A stretch of 64,000 bases of DNA, taken from NCBI RefSeq assembly GCF_008629685.1, contig NZ_VWSF01000023.1:1-64000 (forward strand), read 5' to 3'. A model generated the notes under the pieces. It searched no databases. It saw only the letters and a list, made by a program, of their open reading frames with translations, and was not told the DNA's origin. This DNA is from Adhaeribacter rhizoryzae. Lineage in GTDB: Bacteria > Bacteroidota > Bacteroidia > Cytophagales > Hymenobacteraceae. Below, piece after piece: positions 8,755 through 16,487 of the stretch. Position 1 is the stretch's first letter. Each line of letters opens with the position of its first letter. A program made the translations under genes and the position numbers.

Positions 8755-8831
8755 AATTCATATCTGTCATTCAGGAGGAAACTATTTGGCTACCTGCTAA
8801 ATAGGTTCCTCCTGAATGACAGGGGTGAATT
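8755..8831. repeat. intergenic palindrome, loop family copy B
   Basis: Stem CTGTCATTCAGGAGGAAACT pairs with GGTTCCTCCTGAATGACAG (one mismatch), outer arms AATTCA/TGAATT, loop TTGGCTACCTGCT at 8786-8798. It lies between convergent genes. Confidence 0.85.
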
Positions 8832-8882
8832 CCTTAGAATAATAATTTGCTTTATTGTTTAACTAAACCCTTACAACTGTAA

Positions 8883-9779
8883 CTAAACCCTTGCAATTGG
8901 TTTTTCGGGTAAGGCTAGTAAGGGCAGGGCGGCATGGAAAACCAACTCCTCGGTAACACTGCTGTGAAAAAGCGAATACCAAAAGCCATGCGTGTGAATG
9001 CCTACCGCCAGTAAATCTGCCGGATGCTCTTTTAAATAATTTTCTAAACCCTGGGCTACGGTTTCGCCGGTGCGTTTTACTAATTGCAACTGATGCTCCG
9101 GAAAGCGGGTGCGCAATTCCGATAAAATTAATTCTTCGTTTATAAGTTCGGGTTTGTTTTGGCTAACAATATGCACCAGCGTAATTTGAGCCCCAAAAGG
9201 TTGGGCAAAAGTTAGTAACTGGTTTAGGTATATTGCGGTTTCGTTTTCGAGGTCGGCGGCAAATACAATGCGGTGGGGCGCGGTAAAACGGGCTTCGGAC
9301 GGAATAGCTAGCACCGGTACGCCGTGGGTTTCTTTTATAACCGAAGCGGTGTTGGTGCCAACCAGGCGGTCCAGAAACGAATTAGCGCCTTTCGTACCCA
9401 TTATTATTAAATCAACTTGCTCTTCCCGCACCAGGTCGGCTATATTGCCGGTTAAAGAACCATATTTAAAAACGGTTTTAACCGGAATGTGAAATTGCCT
9501 GTCCTGCAGTATTTGTTCGGCTAAGCTGTTTAATTTTTCCTGTTGCATCCGTTCCATTTCGGGCTCCGGAAAACCAACGCCCGGGTACAAAGGGGTAGCG
9601 CCTATGCCAATATCGCCGGCGCCGGCAGCATAAATATTAGCACCGGCATAATTAATTGGTAACTCCGCATTATGAAAAAGAATAATTTGGCCTTGCGCGA
9701 ACCGGGCTAGTTGAACGGCATAAGCAAGCGCATTAGCCGCGTTATCAGAAAAATCGGTGGGGACCAGTATGTTTTTCAT
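8883..9779 (-). CDS. tandem-domain universal stress protein
   Basis: 298 residues with two USP domains. Domain 1 begins KNILVPTDFSDNAANAL and carries the ATP-binding loop MGTKGANSFLDRLVGTN (G-x2-G-x9-G-x pattern). Domain 2 starts near residue 148 and ends with GIHTHGFWYSLFHSSVTEEL, a relaxed version of the loop. It is a cytosolic protein of the UspA group that binds ATP and helps survival under stress; its exact role is unknown. Three such tandem USPs occur in this window (also 26133 and 30991). Transcribed alone. Confidence 0.9.
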   Translation of the reverse strand: MKNILVPTDFSDNAANALAYAVQLARFAQGQIILFHNAELPINYAGANIYAAGAGDIGIGATPLYPGVGFPEPEMERMQQEKLNSLAEQILQDRQFHIPVKTVFKYGSLTGNIADLVREEQVDLIIMGTKGANSFLDRLVGTNTASVIKETHGVPVLAIPSEARFTAPHRIVFAADLENETAIYLNQLLTFAQPFGAQITLVHIVSQNKPELINEELILSELRTRFPEHQLQLVKRTGETVAQGLENYLKEHPADLLAVGIHTHGFWYSLFHSSVTEELVFHAALPLLALPEKPIARV

Positions 9780-9856
9780 AATTGATGCCGGTTTGTGCTA
9801 TAAATATAGCTTATTTATATATACTACGCAGCCCGGTTGAAGCGGTTTACTTTGGT

Positions 9857-10093
9857 TTAGCCGGTAGTTCGGTTTTGTTGCCGTATTGTTTTCAGGTAGA
9901 GCGTTTCTACCTTTTGGCGGGCCCAGGGCGTTTTGCGTAAAAACTGTAAACTCGATTTTACGCTTGGTTCGTGGTTAAAGCTGTTTATCCTAATTTTATG
10001 ACCCAACTCGTCCCAGCCGTAATAATTTACTAAGTAAACCAAAATTGCTTCCAGGGTTTTACCGTGCAGGGGGTTATTCTTTTGTTCTTCCAT
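9857..10093 (-). CDS. VF530 family (DUF2132) small protein
   Basis: 78 residues matching the small DUF2132/VF530 family: [33 protein letters not shown] and [20 protein letters not shown] are its conserved blocks. The family has a helical fold and is described as putatively DNA-binding; no biological role is established. It starts 18 bp after the methyltransferase stop and is likely co-transcribed with it. Confidence 0.85.
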   Translation of the reverse strand: MEEQKNNPLHGKTLEAILVYLVNYYGWDELGHKIRINSFNHEPSVKSSLQFLRKTPWARQKVETLYLKTIRQQNRTTG

Positions 10094-10111
10094 GTTAAGC
10101 TACAATATTCA

Positions 10112-11164
10112 TTATTCAGGTTTACGGGCCGAAATTAAATTATAGTCGAGCAGGGTAGGAATATTTTCTCTGGCAGGAATTAAAACGGCTTGGGTAAACC
10201 ACGCACGATGCTCCTGGCGGCTGTAAATACGGCCTTTGGTGCCGGTGAAAAGCATTACCGAATAATCGGTCGCCGCCAAGGGCCCGTCTAAAGTATCGTT
10301 CAGAAAAGCATCGTGTACCCACAACTCGCCGCCGGGTTTTAAAGCTTTGGCAAACTTTTGCGTTAAGCTAATACAGGTTTCGGTGGGCCAATCGTGGAAG
10401 AGGCTGGCGGCTAAAAGTAAATCAGTTTGGGGCAGTTCATCGTGCAGCATATCGCCGGCCATAAATTTAACCCGCTCGCGTACACCCGCCGCGTTGTTCC
10501 GGCCGCTTTGGCAAAATGTATTCAATAGTTCCTGGGCTACTTTCAGCACTTCGGGCCGGTCGAAAACCGTGGCAGTTGCTTCGGGATTGGCCAGCAGCCA
10601 CTCGTAGGTATAAAAGCCGGTTCCGGCCGCTACATCCAGTAAATGCCCGTTGCTTTGAGTTAGTTTTTCAGCTACGACCGGCGCTAAATATTCGGCCCGG
10701 CCAGCTAAAGCTAAAGTCAGGAAGCGGGCGGCTTCCGGGTCATCCATTGGCGAAGGCGCGTCGCCGTCTTTTACGTAAGTTACGCCGTGTGTGGTATCGG
10801 TTGGCCCGTCGTGGCGTAAGAATTGGGTTAAGGCCAGCACGCCCGGGTCGTTTTTTTCTAAGCCGGTATAACCAATCAGGTTGGGTTGCTGGTTTTGGGT
10901 TAAATATTGCCCCAGCGGTGTTAAGGTTAAGTTACCTTCAGAATTATAAGCCAGCATTTCCATGGCACACAGCGCCGGAAATACAACCATAGCCGGCCGT
11001 TCTTTTAAACCTAATTGCTGCGCTAAATCTGTAAAGGAAAGCGGCCCGTTTTGCAACGCTTCAAAAACCGGAATATGATGGACAGCAGCAATTAAAATGC
11101 GGGAACCAGCCATGGCGCGTAAGTGGCGGGTAATAGGAGCAAGGTCTAAAGAAGGTGTTGGCAT
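10112..11164 (-). CDS. O-methyltransferase family 2 (SAM-dependent)
   Basis: 350 residues with the two-part plan of class II O-methyltransferases: an N-terminal winged-helix dimerisation domain (residues about 10-100, FTDLAQQLGLKERPAM) and a C-terminal Rossmann domain with SAM motif I LLDVAAGTGFYTYEW. DLLLAASLFHDWP contains the His/Asp pair expected at the active site. Close relatives methylate hydroxyl groups of small aromatic or polyketide molecules. No other secondary metabolism gene is adjacent, so the substrate is unknown. Confidence 0.85.
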   Translation of the reverse strand: MPTPSLDLAPITRHLRAMAGSRILIAAVHHIPVFEALQNGPLSFTDLAQQLGLKERPAMVVFPALCAMEMLAYNSEGNLTLTPLGQYLTQNQQPNLIGYTGLEKNDPGVLALTQFLRHDGPTDTTHGVTYVKDGDAPSPMDDPEAARFLTLALAGRAEYLAPVVAEKLTQSNGHLLDVAAGTGFYTYEWLLANPEATATVFDRPEVLKVAQELLNTFCQSGRNNAAGVRERVKFMAGDMLHDELPQTDLLLAASLFHDWPTETCISLTQKFAKALKPGGELWVHDAFLNDTLDGPLAATDYSVMLFTGTKGRIYSRQEHRAWFTQAVLIPARENIPTLLDYNLISARKPE

Positions 11165-11228
11165 GAATATTTTTTGGTTGTTAAGAAGCTTTCTTTTAGG
11201 TAATGTTTTCTGTTAAATAGGTCTCTCT

Positions 11229-11622
11229 TGTCATTCTGGGAATCCAAGGATTCCGGGAGGAACCTATTTGGCCTATTCATGGCCGCTGGCTACCAGGAAA
11301 TCAAAATACGGATTCATTATTTTATCAATTCTATTTTCTTTTCCCGGCTCATATCTTTAATTTCCTTTTCTCGCTCAATTGCCATATTTACATCACGGAA
11401 TCTTTCGTAATAAACTAATTTATAACAGTAGAACTTACCGGCAAATGTGTTGGCTTCGCCTTAATTATTGAAATGTTGTTGTAGCCTGGTTTGTAAATTA
11501 TTAATTATACCTGTATACAAAACAGTCCTTTTCGGGTTTGTTGTAATGTATACAAAGTAGTTGCCTTTAACCATAGTAGCAACCTACCTTGAATAGGCCA
11601 AATAGTTTCCTCCTGAATGACA
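11229..11622. mobile_element. palindromic repeat split by a 310-bp cargo (GIY-YIG relic)
   Basis: Left arm 11229-11279 (TGTCATTC... side hairpin GGAATCC-AA-GGATTCC ...GGAGGAACCTATTTGGCC TATTCA) and right arm 11590-11622 (TGAATAGGCCAAATAG TTTCCTCCTGAATGACA) are inverted repeats of the same sequence family as the compact palindromes elsewhere in the window. Instead of the 11-13 base loop there are about 310 bp holding a reverse-strand GIY-YIG gene. Just inside the left arm is CTGGCTACC, a piece of the usual loop. It fills the gap between the methyltransferase and the GNAT gene. Confidence 0.7.
11317..11574 (-). pseudogene. GIY-YIG nuclease family protein, in-frame TAA
   Basis: From ATG 11572-11574 the frame reads MVKGNYFVYITTNPKRTVLY, then TG at once, the first GIY-YIG element (Y-F-V-Y-I ... 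L-Y-T-G), then LQTRLQQH with the catalytic-type Arg. TAA at 11461-11463 replaces codon 38. In the same frame it continues with KFYCYKLVYYERF, DVNMAIEREKEIKDMSREKK (conserved Glu region) and ends at TAA 11317-11319. The total of 85 codons matches small single-domain proteins of the UPF0213/COG2827 type. It sits inside the arms of a palindromic repeat. Confidence 0.8.
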
Positions 11623-11697
11623 AAATTGAACCAACTTAGCTTCTTCTTTCCTGTTTTAACAGCAATTACTAAGTTTAGGAGAAACTTTTAATATTTA

Positions 11698-12174
11698 TTA
11701 TTTTTCTTTTTCCTGTTCTGAATTTATAACCTTGGTCATTAAATGGCGGTCGTGGTCGCGGAAGCCGAATTTGTGGTAAAGGGCTTTACCGGCTTGGTTG
11801 TGGCGTTCGGCTTCGAGGTGTAAAACTTGCAGGCCAAGTGCTTTTGCTTGCTCCAGGGCGTAGCTTAATATTTGCGTACCCAAACCCCGGCCGCGAAAAT
11901 TTTCTTTCAAATAAAATTCATCCAGAAAAGCAATCTTACCGCCAAATTCAAAACTGTAACAAAAAGTAAAAGCCAGGTAACCTATGGCTTCAGCTTCCGG
12001 CGCGGGTTTAATTACCCAAATAATGCCCAATGCCGGCGTTTGCAAAAAGTGCCGCATTACGCCTTCGGCTTTGGGGTGGTTAAACGGGTAATGGTCGATG
12101 GCGTAAAATGCTTCCTGCAAATCCAGCAAGGCAGATAGATGCGCCGGGGTAGCTATTTCGTAATGTACATTCAT
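11698..12174 (-). CDS. GNAT family N-acetyltransferase
   Basis: 158 residues forming one GNAT domain. Motif A with the acetyl-CoA pyrophosphate-binding loop is clear: YLKENFRGRGLGTQIL (R/Q-x-x-G-x-G). Motif B follows as GLQVLHLEAERHNQAGKALYH with the usual KFGF turn. The acceptor (amine, peptide or small molecule) cannot be predicted. Single gene, divergent from the acetyl xylan esterase. Confidence 0.88.
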   Translation of the reverse strand: MNVHYEIATPAHLSALLDLQEAFYAIDHYPFNHPKAEGVMRHFLQTPALGIIWVIKPAPEAEAIGYLAFTFCYSFEFGGKIAFLDEFYLKENFRGRGLGTQILSYALEQAKALGLQVLHLEAERHNQAGKALYHKFGFRDHDRHLMTKVINSEQEKEK

Positions 12175-12331
12175 TATTTAAAACTTAGCGCCCGAAGGTA
12201 CATAACCAACCGGTTTATTTGGCAAAAATAGTGGCTGCTTTAAATTTTTTGCCGAATTGCTTACATCCTTAACCTAAAATCCTTATCATTAAGGCCTATA
12301 TCTAAATATTTAATTAATTACATACCACCAC

Positions 12332-13675
12332 ATGCTAAAAAAAAATATGCTGCTGCCTTCGCGGTTTCTGTTGATGAGTTTGCTCCTGCTCTTGTCGGCC
12401 CAGGTAGGTTTCGGTCAGATTCAGAAAAGTTACATTCAGGTGCAGGTTACGCCCGACCATTCTAACTGGCTGTACAAACCCGGCGAACCGGTTAAATTTC
12501 GGGTAGCGGTTACGCAATCGGGGGTGCCGGTGCCAACTGCCACGGTGCGATATAATATTATGCCCGAAAAAATGAAGCCTGTAAAAACGGGCACCTTGCA
12601 GCTCACCAACGGCGAAGCATTATTAGATGGCGGCACCATGCCGGCCGCCGGCTTTTTACGCTGCGACGTTTTTGCGACTTTAGACGGCAAAGAATACAAA
12701 GGCCTGGGTACCGCCGCCTTTGACCCCATGAATATTCAACCAACCGTAAAATTGCCCGCCGATTTTTCGCAGTTCTGGGAAAAGGGCAAAGCCGATTTAG
12801 CCGCTGTTCCCATGGATGCTCGCATGACCTTAATGCCCGAGCGCTGCACCGAAAACGTAAATGTGTACCACGTAAATTTGCAAGGCTTTGGTAAATCGCG
12901 GTTGTATGGCATTTTGTGCGTACCGAAAAAAGAAGGCAAATATCCCGCCTTGCTACAGGTGCCGGGCGCGGGTATCCGGCCTTATGGCGGCGATATAGGC
13001 CATGCCGAAAAAGGCGTAGTTACCTTCCAGATTGGCATCCACGGCATTCCGGTAGATATGCCCCAGGATGTTTACAACAACTTGTCGGCGGGGGCTTTAA
13101 GCAACTACCCGGCGTTTAACCTCGAAAACAAAGACCGGTATTATTACAAGCGCGTTTATTTAAACTGTGTGCGGGCCGTAGATTTTCTGGCGAGTTTGCC
13201 CCAGGTAAATAATAACCAAATGAGTGTAATGGGCGGCAGCCAGGGCGGCGCTTTATCTATTGTAACGGCCGCGCTCGATAATCGCATTAAATATTTGGTG
13301 GCTTTTTACCCCGCTTTATCCGATATGACCGGTTACCTGAACGGCCGCGCTGGCGGCTGGCCGCATTTATTCGCCGAAAATAATAACCGCGTACACGAAA
13401 CACCCGATAAAATTAATACGGTAGGCTACTACGATGTGGTAAATTTTGCCCGCTATGTAAAAGTGCCCGGTTTTTATTCCTGGGGTTACAACGACGAAAC
13501 TTGTCCGCCAACCTCGTATTATTCGGCTTACAATGTAACAAAAGCGCCCAAAGATTTATTTGTAGTACCCGAAACCGGCCACTGGACTTACCCCGAGCAA
13601 TACGAAAAAGCAGATGCCTGGCTAATGCCGAAACTGGTGAAAGAAGAACCTGCAAAAACAAAATCGAAGAAGTAA
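12332..13675 (+). CDS. secreted acetyl xylan esterase / cephalosporin-C deacetylase type
   Basis: 447 residues with a signal peptide ending VGFG-Q near residue 29. An immunoglobulin-like N-terminal region (about 30-130) precedes an AXE1-type alpha/beta hydrolase domain. Catalytic residues visible are Ser303 in MGGSQGGALS, Asp388 in GYNDETCPP and His417 in ETGHWTYP. Family members remove acetyl groups from xylan or xylo-oligosaccharides in the periplasm. It complements the GH26, GH5-like and GH28 enzymes in this window in plant polysaccharide use, although they are not clustered. Confidence 0.88.
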   Translation: MLKKNMLLPSRFLLMSLLLLLSAQVGFGQIQKSYIQVQVTPDHSNWLYKPGEPVKFRVAVTQSGVPVPTATVRYNIMPEKMKPVKTGTLQLTNGEALLDGGTMPAAGFLRCDVFATLDGKEYKGLGTAAFDPMNIQPTVKLPADFSQFWEKGKADLAAVPMDARMTLMPERCTENVNVYHVNLQGFGKSRLYGILCVPKKEGKYPALLQVPGAGIRPYGGDIGHAEKGVVTFQIGIHGIPVDMPQDVYNNLSAGALSNYPAFNLENKDRYYYKRVYLNCVRAVDFLASLPQVNNNQMSVMGGSQGGALSIVTAALDNRIKYLVAFYPALSDMTGYLNGRAGGWPHLFAENNNRVHETPDKINTVGYYDVVNFARYVKVPGFYSWGYNDETCPPTSYYSAYNVTKAPKDLFVVPETGHWTYPEQYEKADAWLMPKLVKEEPAKTKSKK

Positions 13676-13773
13676 AGGCTATTAATTGAAGCAGCAAAAG
13701 CTATTATTTGGCTTACTAGCAAGCCGTTAATTTAAGTTTGCTGTTAAGTTTGTTGTGTATGCTACATTCTGCC

Positions 13774-13806
13774 CTGGCTGTGTCTTTTGACCAGCCAGTT
13801 TTTTTT
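13774..13806 (+). terminator. terminator after acetyl xylan esterase
   Basis: CTGGCTG (13774-13780) pairs with CAGCCAG (13792-13798), followed by eight T. It lies between convergent genes. Confidence 0.75.
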
Positions 13807-13811
13807 AATCT

Positions 13812-14309
13812 TTAGTTGTTCTCCCTAACGTTATTTGTTTCAGCTTGCTGAGCTAATATTTTTTTTAACAGCACAATTTGCCCCAGGTGGTAGTGAGTAT
13901 GTTCGATAACCCCGTGAATATTCCGGTAATAATTACCATACTGTTCCTCGGTAAAAGTTTCCCAAAGTTTACTTTCGGGTAAAGCTTGCACCAACGTGGC
14001 AAATTTTTCCGCATCATTCCAGGTTTTATTTAATAAAGCTTCCCAATCTTCCTGCGACTGGATGGGCGACAGGTCAAAACTATATTTATCTTTGGCATTT
14101 AGCGGTTCGCCTTGTAACACCTTCAAGACGGCACTCACATAATAATTAACATGAAAAACCAGGGCCGCAATGGTGTTTAAATCATAAACCTTGGTGGTGG
14201 CTTGTTGCCAATCTACCTCGGCCAGGCTGTCTTTCAGGTTTACGTCAGTCCAGTTTCCGCCAAAATGAATTTCCCGGAAGTGCATCGCTATTTGTTCTGT
14301 TAACTTCAT
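13812..14309 (-). CDS. DinB-like four-helix protein (DUF1572 type)
   Basis: 165 residues, all helical, with spaced His residues typical of the DinB/YfiT metal-binding superfamily: FHVNYY in helix 2 and HTHYHLGQIVLLK in the last helix. Members bind a divalent metal; some are bacillithiol- or mycothiol-dependent transferases, most have no known role. Single gene; the region upstream to 14452 is AT-rich. Confidence 0.8.
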   Translation of the reverse strand: MKLTEQIAMHFREIHFGGNWTDVNLKDSLAEVDWQQATTKVYDLNTIAALVFHVNYYVSAVLKVLQGEPLNAKDKYSFDLSPIQSQEDWEALLNKTWNDAEKFATLVQALPESKLWETFTEEQYGNYYRNIHGVIEHTHYHLGQIVLLKKILAQQAETNNVRENN

Positions 14310-14452
14310 GAAAGTATATGTTTTAACCTCCTAACCTTTATAGGTCTTATGTATAAAAACTATAGTATTTAGTGCTACTTGATATTATACCGAGACTAAG
14401 TTTGTTAAAAACATGAGACTTAGGGAAACCATAGTCTGTCCAGTGTTTTATT

Positions 14453-16165
14453 TCAAATGATTAGTCTGGTTTTTTTAAATTTCTCTATTAATTCACTCTT
14501 TTTATTTTTTGGCAGTATTCCACTTGATAAACCATTTAAAATATATTTACCTATAAGTTCAATATTATCATTTGAAAAAACATTTATGGAATAAAACTCT
14601 CCTTCTTTAAGTACTATTTCAGAATCATGAATGTTGCCGTTCACAATGACTTGATTAATAAGTGTAACTTCTTGTTCTAACTCAGCTACAATTACCTCAA
14701 AAACGCCATCTGGTACTTTTATGTATTCTTTATTAAACTGATTTGGGAGTACATTAAATATTTCTCCTTGGTACTTTAGCTTACCGTTTTTAACAAAAAA
14801 TAAGTGTGGGCAACTACCAAATAGCCAATGCCTATTTAGCCAATAAATATTACCAAACGAGAAGTCGTGAATTAAAGAAGTAATCTCCTGATTTTTATTT
14901 TCTATAATTATTTTTTTGGGGATAAAGCTTGGGCCAATGAATTCAATATTTGGGCTTTCTTCTAATGCACCTAGTTTTAAATGCTGAACTTGATTAGGGA
15001 CGTAAGTATAAGAAACTAGGTCACTATTTGATTCTGATAATTCCTTAAACTCACTTAGGAACAAGCCGATTGGGATTATGATATTTTGACCAGGTTCAAT
15101 CAGGAACTTAGGGAAATTAGTAAATTCATTTACCTCTAAATTCTCTTTTTTATAAAGGACTCCATCATTAGCGATAGACTCTAAAGATTTAAGCCGTATA
15201 GGTGAATTAGAAATATTCTTTAGAACTAAGAATTGAGCATATAATGGCCGAACAATAAACAGCTCTTGAAAATTTTCTGCCCCTGCACATTCACTTTCAT
15301 AACAAGTTCTAATTTCGCTTATTCTATTTTCAGATATCCTATTTTTCAGGAGAAATTGTGAGATATTGTCTGATTTTAACGTTAATTTTATCTCTTCACG
15401 ATTAGGAGTTCGTCTATGATAGAAGAACTGGTATTCATCTTCATCGTTTGGTATAGATTTAGCGTCAGGGAACTCAATGAGATAATGTTCTTTGTCGATT
15501 ACTAAGGATTTCTCTATTTCAGTATGTCTGTATTGTTGTTTTCCAATTATAGAACGTAAGAATTTGAGAGTTCTATTCTCAAATAAGAGTGGGTTTTCGA
15601 ATGGGAAATGAGATAGGTTGTTCTGAGATATTTCTTTTATGATGCTAAATTCGCTAGTTATTAAAAACTTAGCCCCAATCACCTCACTATTTAAAAATGA
15701 GATTTCTGGTAAAAATTTTCTGTCTATAATATACTCTATTTCATTATGACTTAGACATTTAATTTTAGAAGCAAGTCGTTTGTGTCCCCAGGTCTCAATT
15801 GCAATTTTCTTATACTTCTTTCTTAACGCGTCAACAAAATTTTCTACTTCACCAATTAGGGTGTCATTTGTGATATAAACAAATTTAAGTACATCATCCC
15901 AATTTGCTAAACATCCAATTAAGTCTTCTTCGATTTTATTTTTTGTAAGCTTTGCACTTTCTCCTCTGGTGGCATGAGCTTGAAAGAAAATGCGAGAAAC
16001 ATAGCAGTATCCATCATTTTTCATATCTCCTTTTCTTCCTCCTGCCCGAACGGGCGTGTAGTCCTCAGGATAGAGGGTAATTAACAGCCTGTCACAGAAA
16101 TCTTGAAAGTAGTAATACTCTAATGATTTGATATAATCATCTATGATTTTAGGATCGTAGTTCAA
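14453..16165 (-). CDS. AT-rich large protein with Mrr-like nuclease signature (candidate defence gene)
   Basis: 570 residues, not a family I can name. Residues about 1-150 carry a pattern seen in PD-(D/E)xK restriction-like enzymes: GRKGDMKNDGYCYVSRIFFQ with Asp47, Asp51 and Gln62, then a helix (KLTKNKIEEDL) and KFVYITND followed by VDALRKKYKKIAIETWGH. The G-D-x-K-x-D-G-Y ... Q-x-x-A layout matches nuclease domains of phage-defence proteins in which the usual Lys is replaced. The remaining 420 residues look like mixed sheet and are unassigned; WLFGSCPHLFF near residue 457 is distinctive. Base use is clearly more A/T-rich than that of the neighbours, which suggests transfer. It is a single gene. 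A 9-bp inverted repeat lies 28 bp before its start. Confidence 0.7.
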   Translation of the reverse strand: MNYDPKIIDDYIKSLEYYYFQDFCDRLLITLYPEDYTPVRAGGRKGDMKNDGYCYVSRIFFQAHATRGESAKLTKNKIEEDLIGCLANWDDVLKFVYITNDTLIGEVENFVDALRKKYKKIAIETWGHKRLASKIKCLSHNEIEYIIDRKFLPEISFLNSEVIGAKFLITSEFSIIKEISQNNLSHFPFENPLLFENRTLKFLRSIIGKQQYRHTEIEKSLVIDKEHYLIEFPDAKSIPNDEDEYQFFYHRRTPNREEIKLTLKSDNISQFLLKNRISENRISEIRTCYESECAGAENFQELFIVRPLYAQFLVLKNISNSPIRLKSLESIANDGVLYKKENLEVNEFTNFPKFLIEPGQNIIIPIGLFLSEFKELSESNSDLVSYTYVPNQVQHLKLGALEESPNIEFIGPSFIPKKIIIENKNQEITSLIHDFSFGNIYWLNRHWLFGSCPHLFFVKNGKLKYQGEIFNVLPNQFNKEYIKVPDGVFEVIVAELEQEVTLINQVIVNGNIHDSEIVLKEGEFYSINVFSNDNIELIGKYILNGLSSGILPKNKKSELIEKFKKTRLII

Positions 16166-16192
16166 TTTTAAAGATTTTGCTCAACTGCAGAA

Positions 16193-16215
16193 TATATACA
16201 CCCTTTGTGTATATA
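16193..16215. promoter_or_regulatory. perfect inverted repeat before the 570-codon gene
   Basis: TATATACAC (16193-16201) and GTGTATATA (16207-16215) form a perfect 9-bp dyad with a 5-base spacer, 28 bp upstream of the 570-residue gene start. It could be an operator or a 5'-UTR hairpin; the sequence cannot decide. The rest of the 16166-16487 gap holds the ccoNO promoter. Confidence 0.45.
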
Positions 16216-16395
16216 CCGCCAATATTCCTAGCTAAAAAGTAAGTGACAATATAGTTAGGTTTTATTTAACAGAACAAAAGTCAAGAATTAATATTTCATT
16301 CGTCTATCTAAGGTTAAACTAGCTTGATGAAAGCTTAATTATCCTAACGTTCCAGAAAATTTAGGTAGAAACCAACTATTCCCCATCACCCCTCC

Positions 16396-16461
16396 CTGAC
16401 AACAATCAGCCCCAGAAATGACCTACGTCATCTTTCTCCCAGTGCTTTCTGGCGAATTTTG
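16396..16461 (+). promoter_or_regulatory. ccoNO promoter: tandem Crp/Fnr-type sites plus -7 element
   Basis: Distal dyad CTGAC-AACA-ATCAG at 16396-16409; proximal dyad ATGAC-CTAC-GTCAT at 16418-16431 (offset 22 bp); -7-like GAATTTTG at 16454-16461. The 5-4-5 layout is that of Crp/Fnr-family operators. If transcription starts a few bases after the octamer, the proximal site is centred near -41.5 and the distal near -63.5. The ccoG (23143) and USP (26024) promoters show the same geometry. Confidence 0.75.
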
Positions 16462-16487
16462 AACCGTAAAAATTCAAAAGAGCACTT

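Noticed and set aside
9781-9795. TTGATGCCGGTTTG near the USP at 8883-9779 as another Fnr-type site
   Set aside because: Only one half fits, it touches the start codon region, and there is no second site at 22 bp or -7 element at the right distance.
11228-11410. Forward 60-codon frame across the left palindrome arm
   Set aside because: It is antisense to the GIY-YIG reading frame and begins inside the repeat arm; no coding character.
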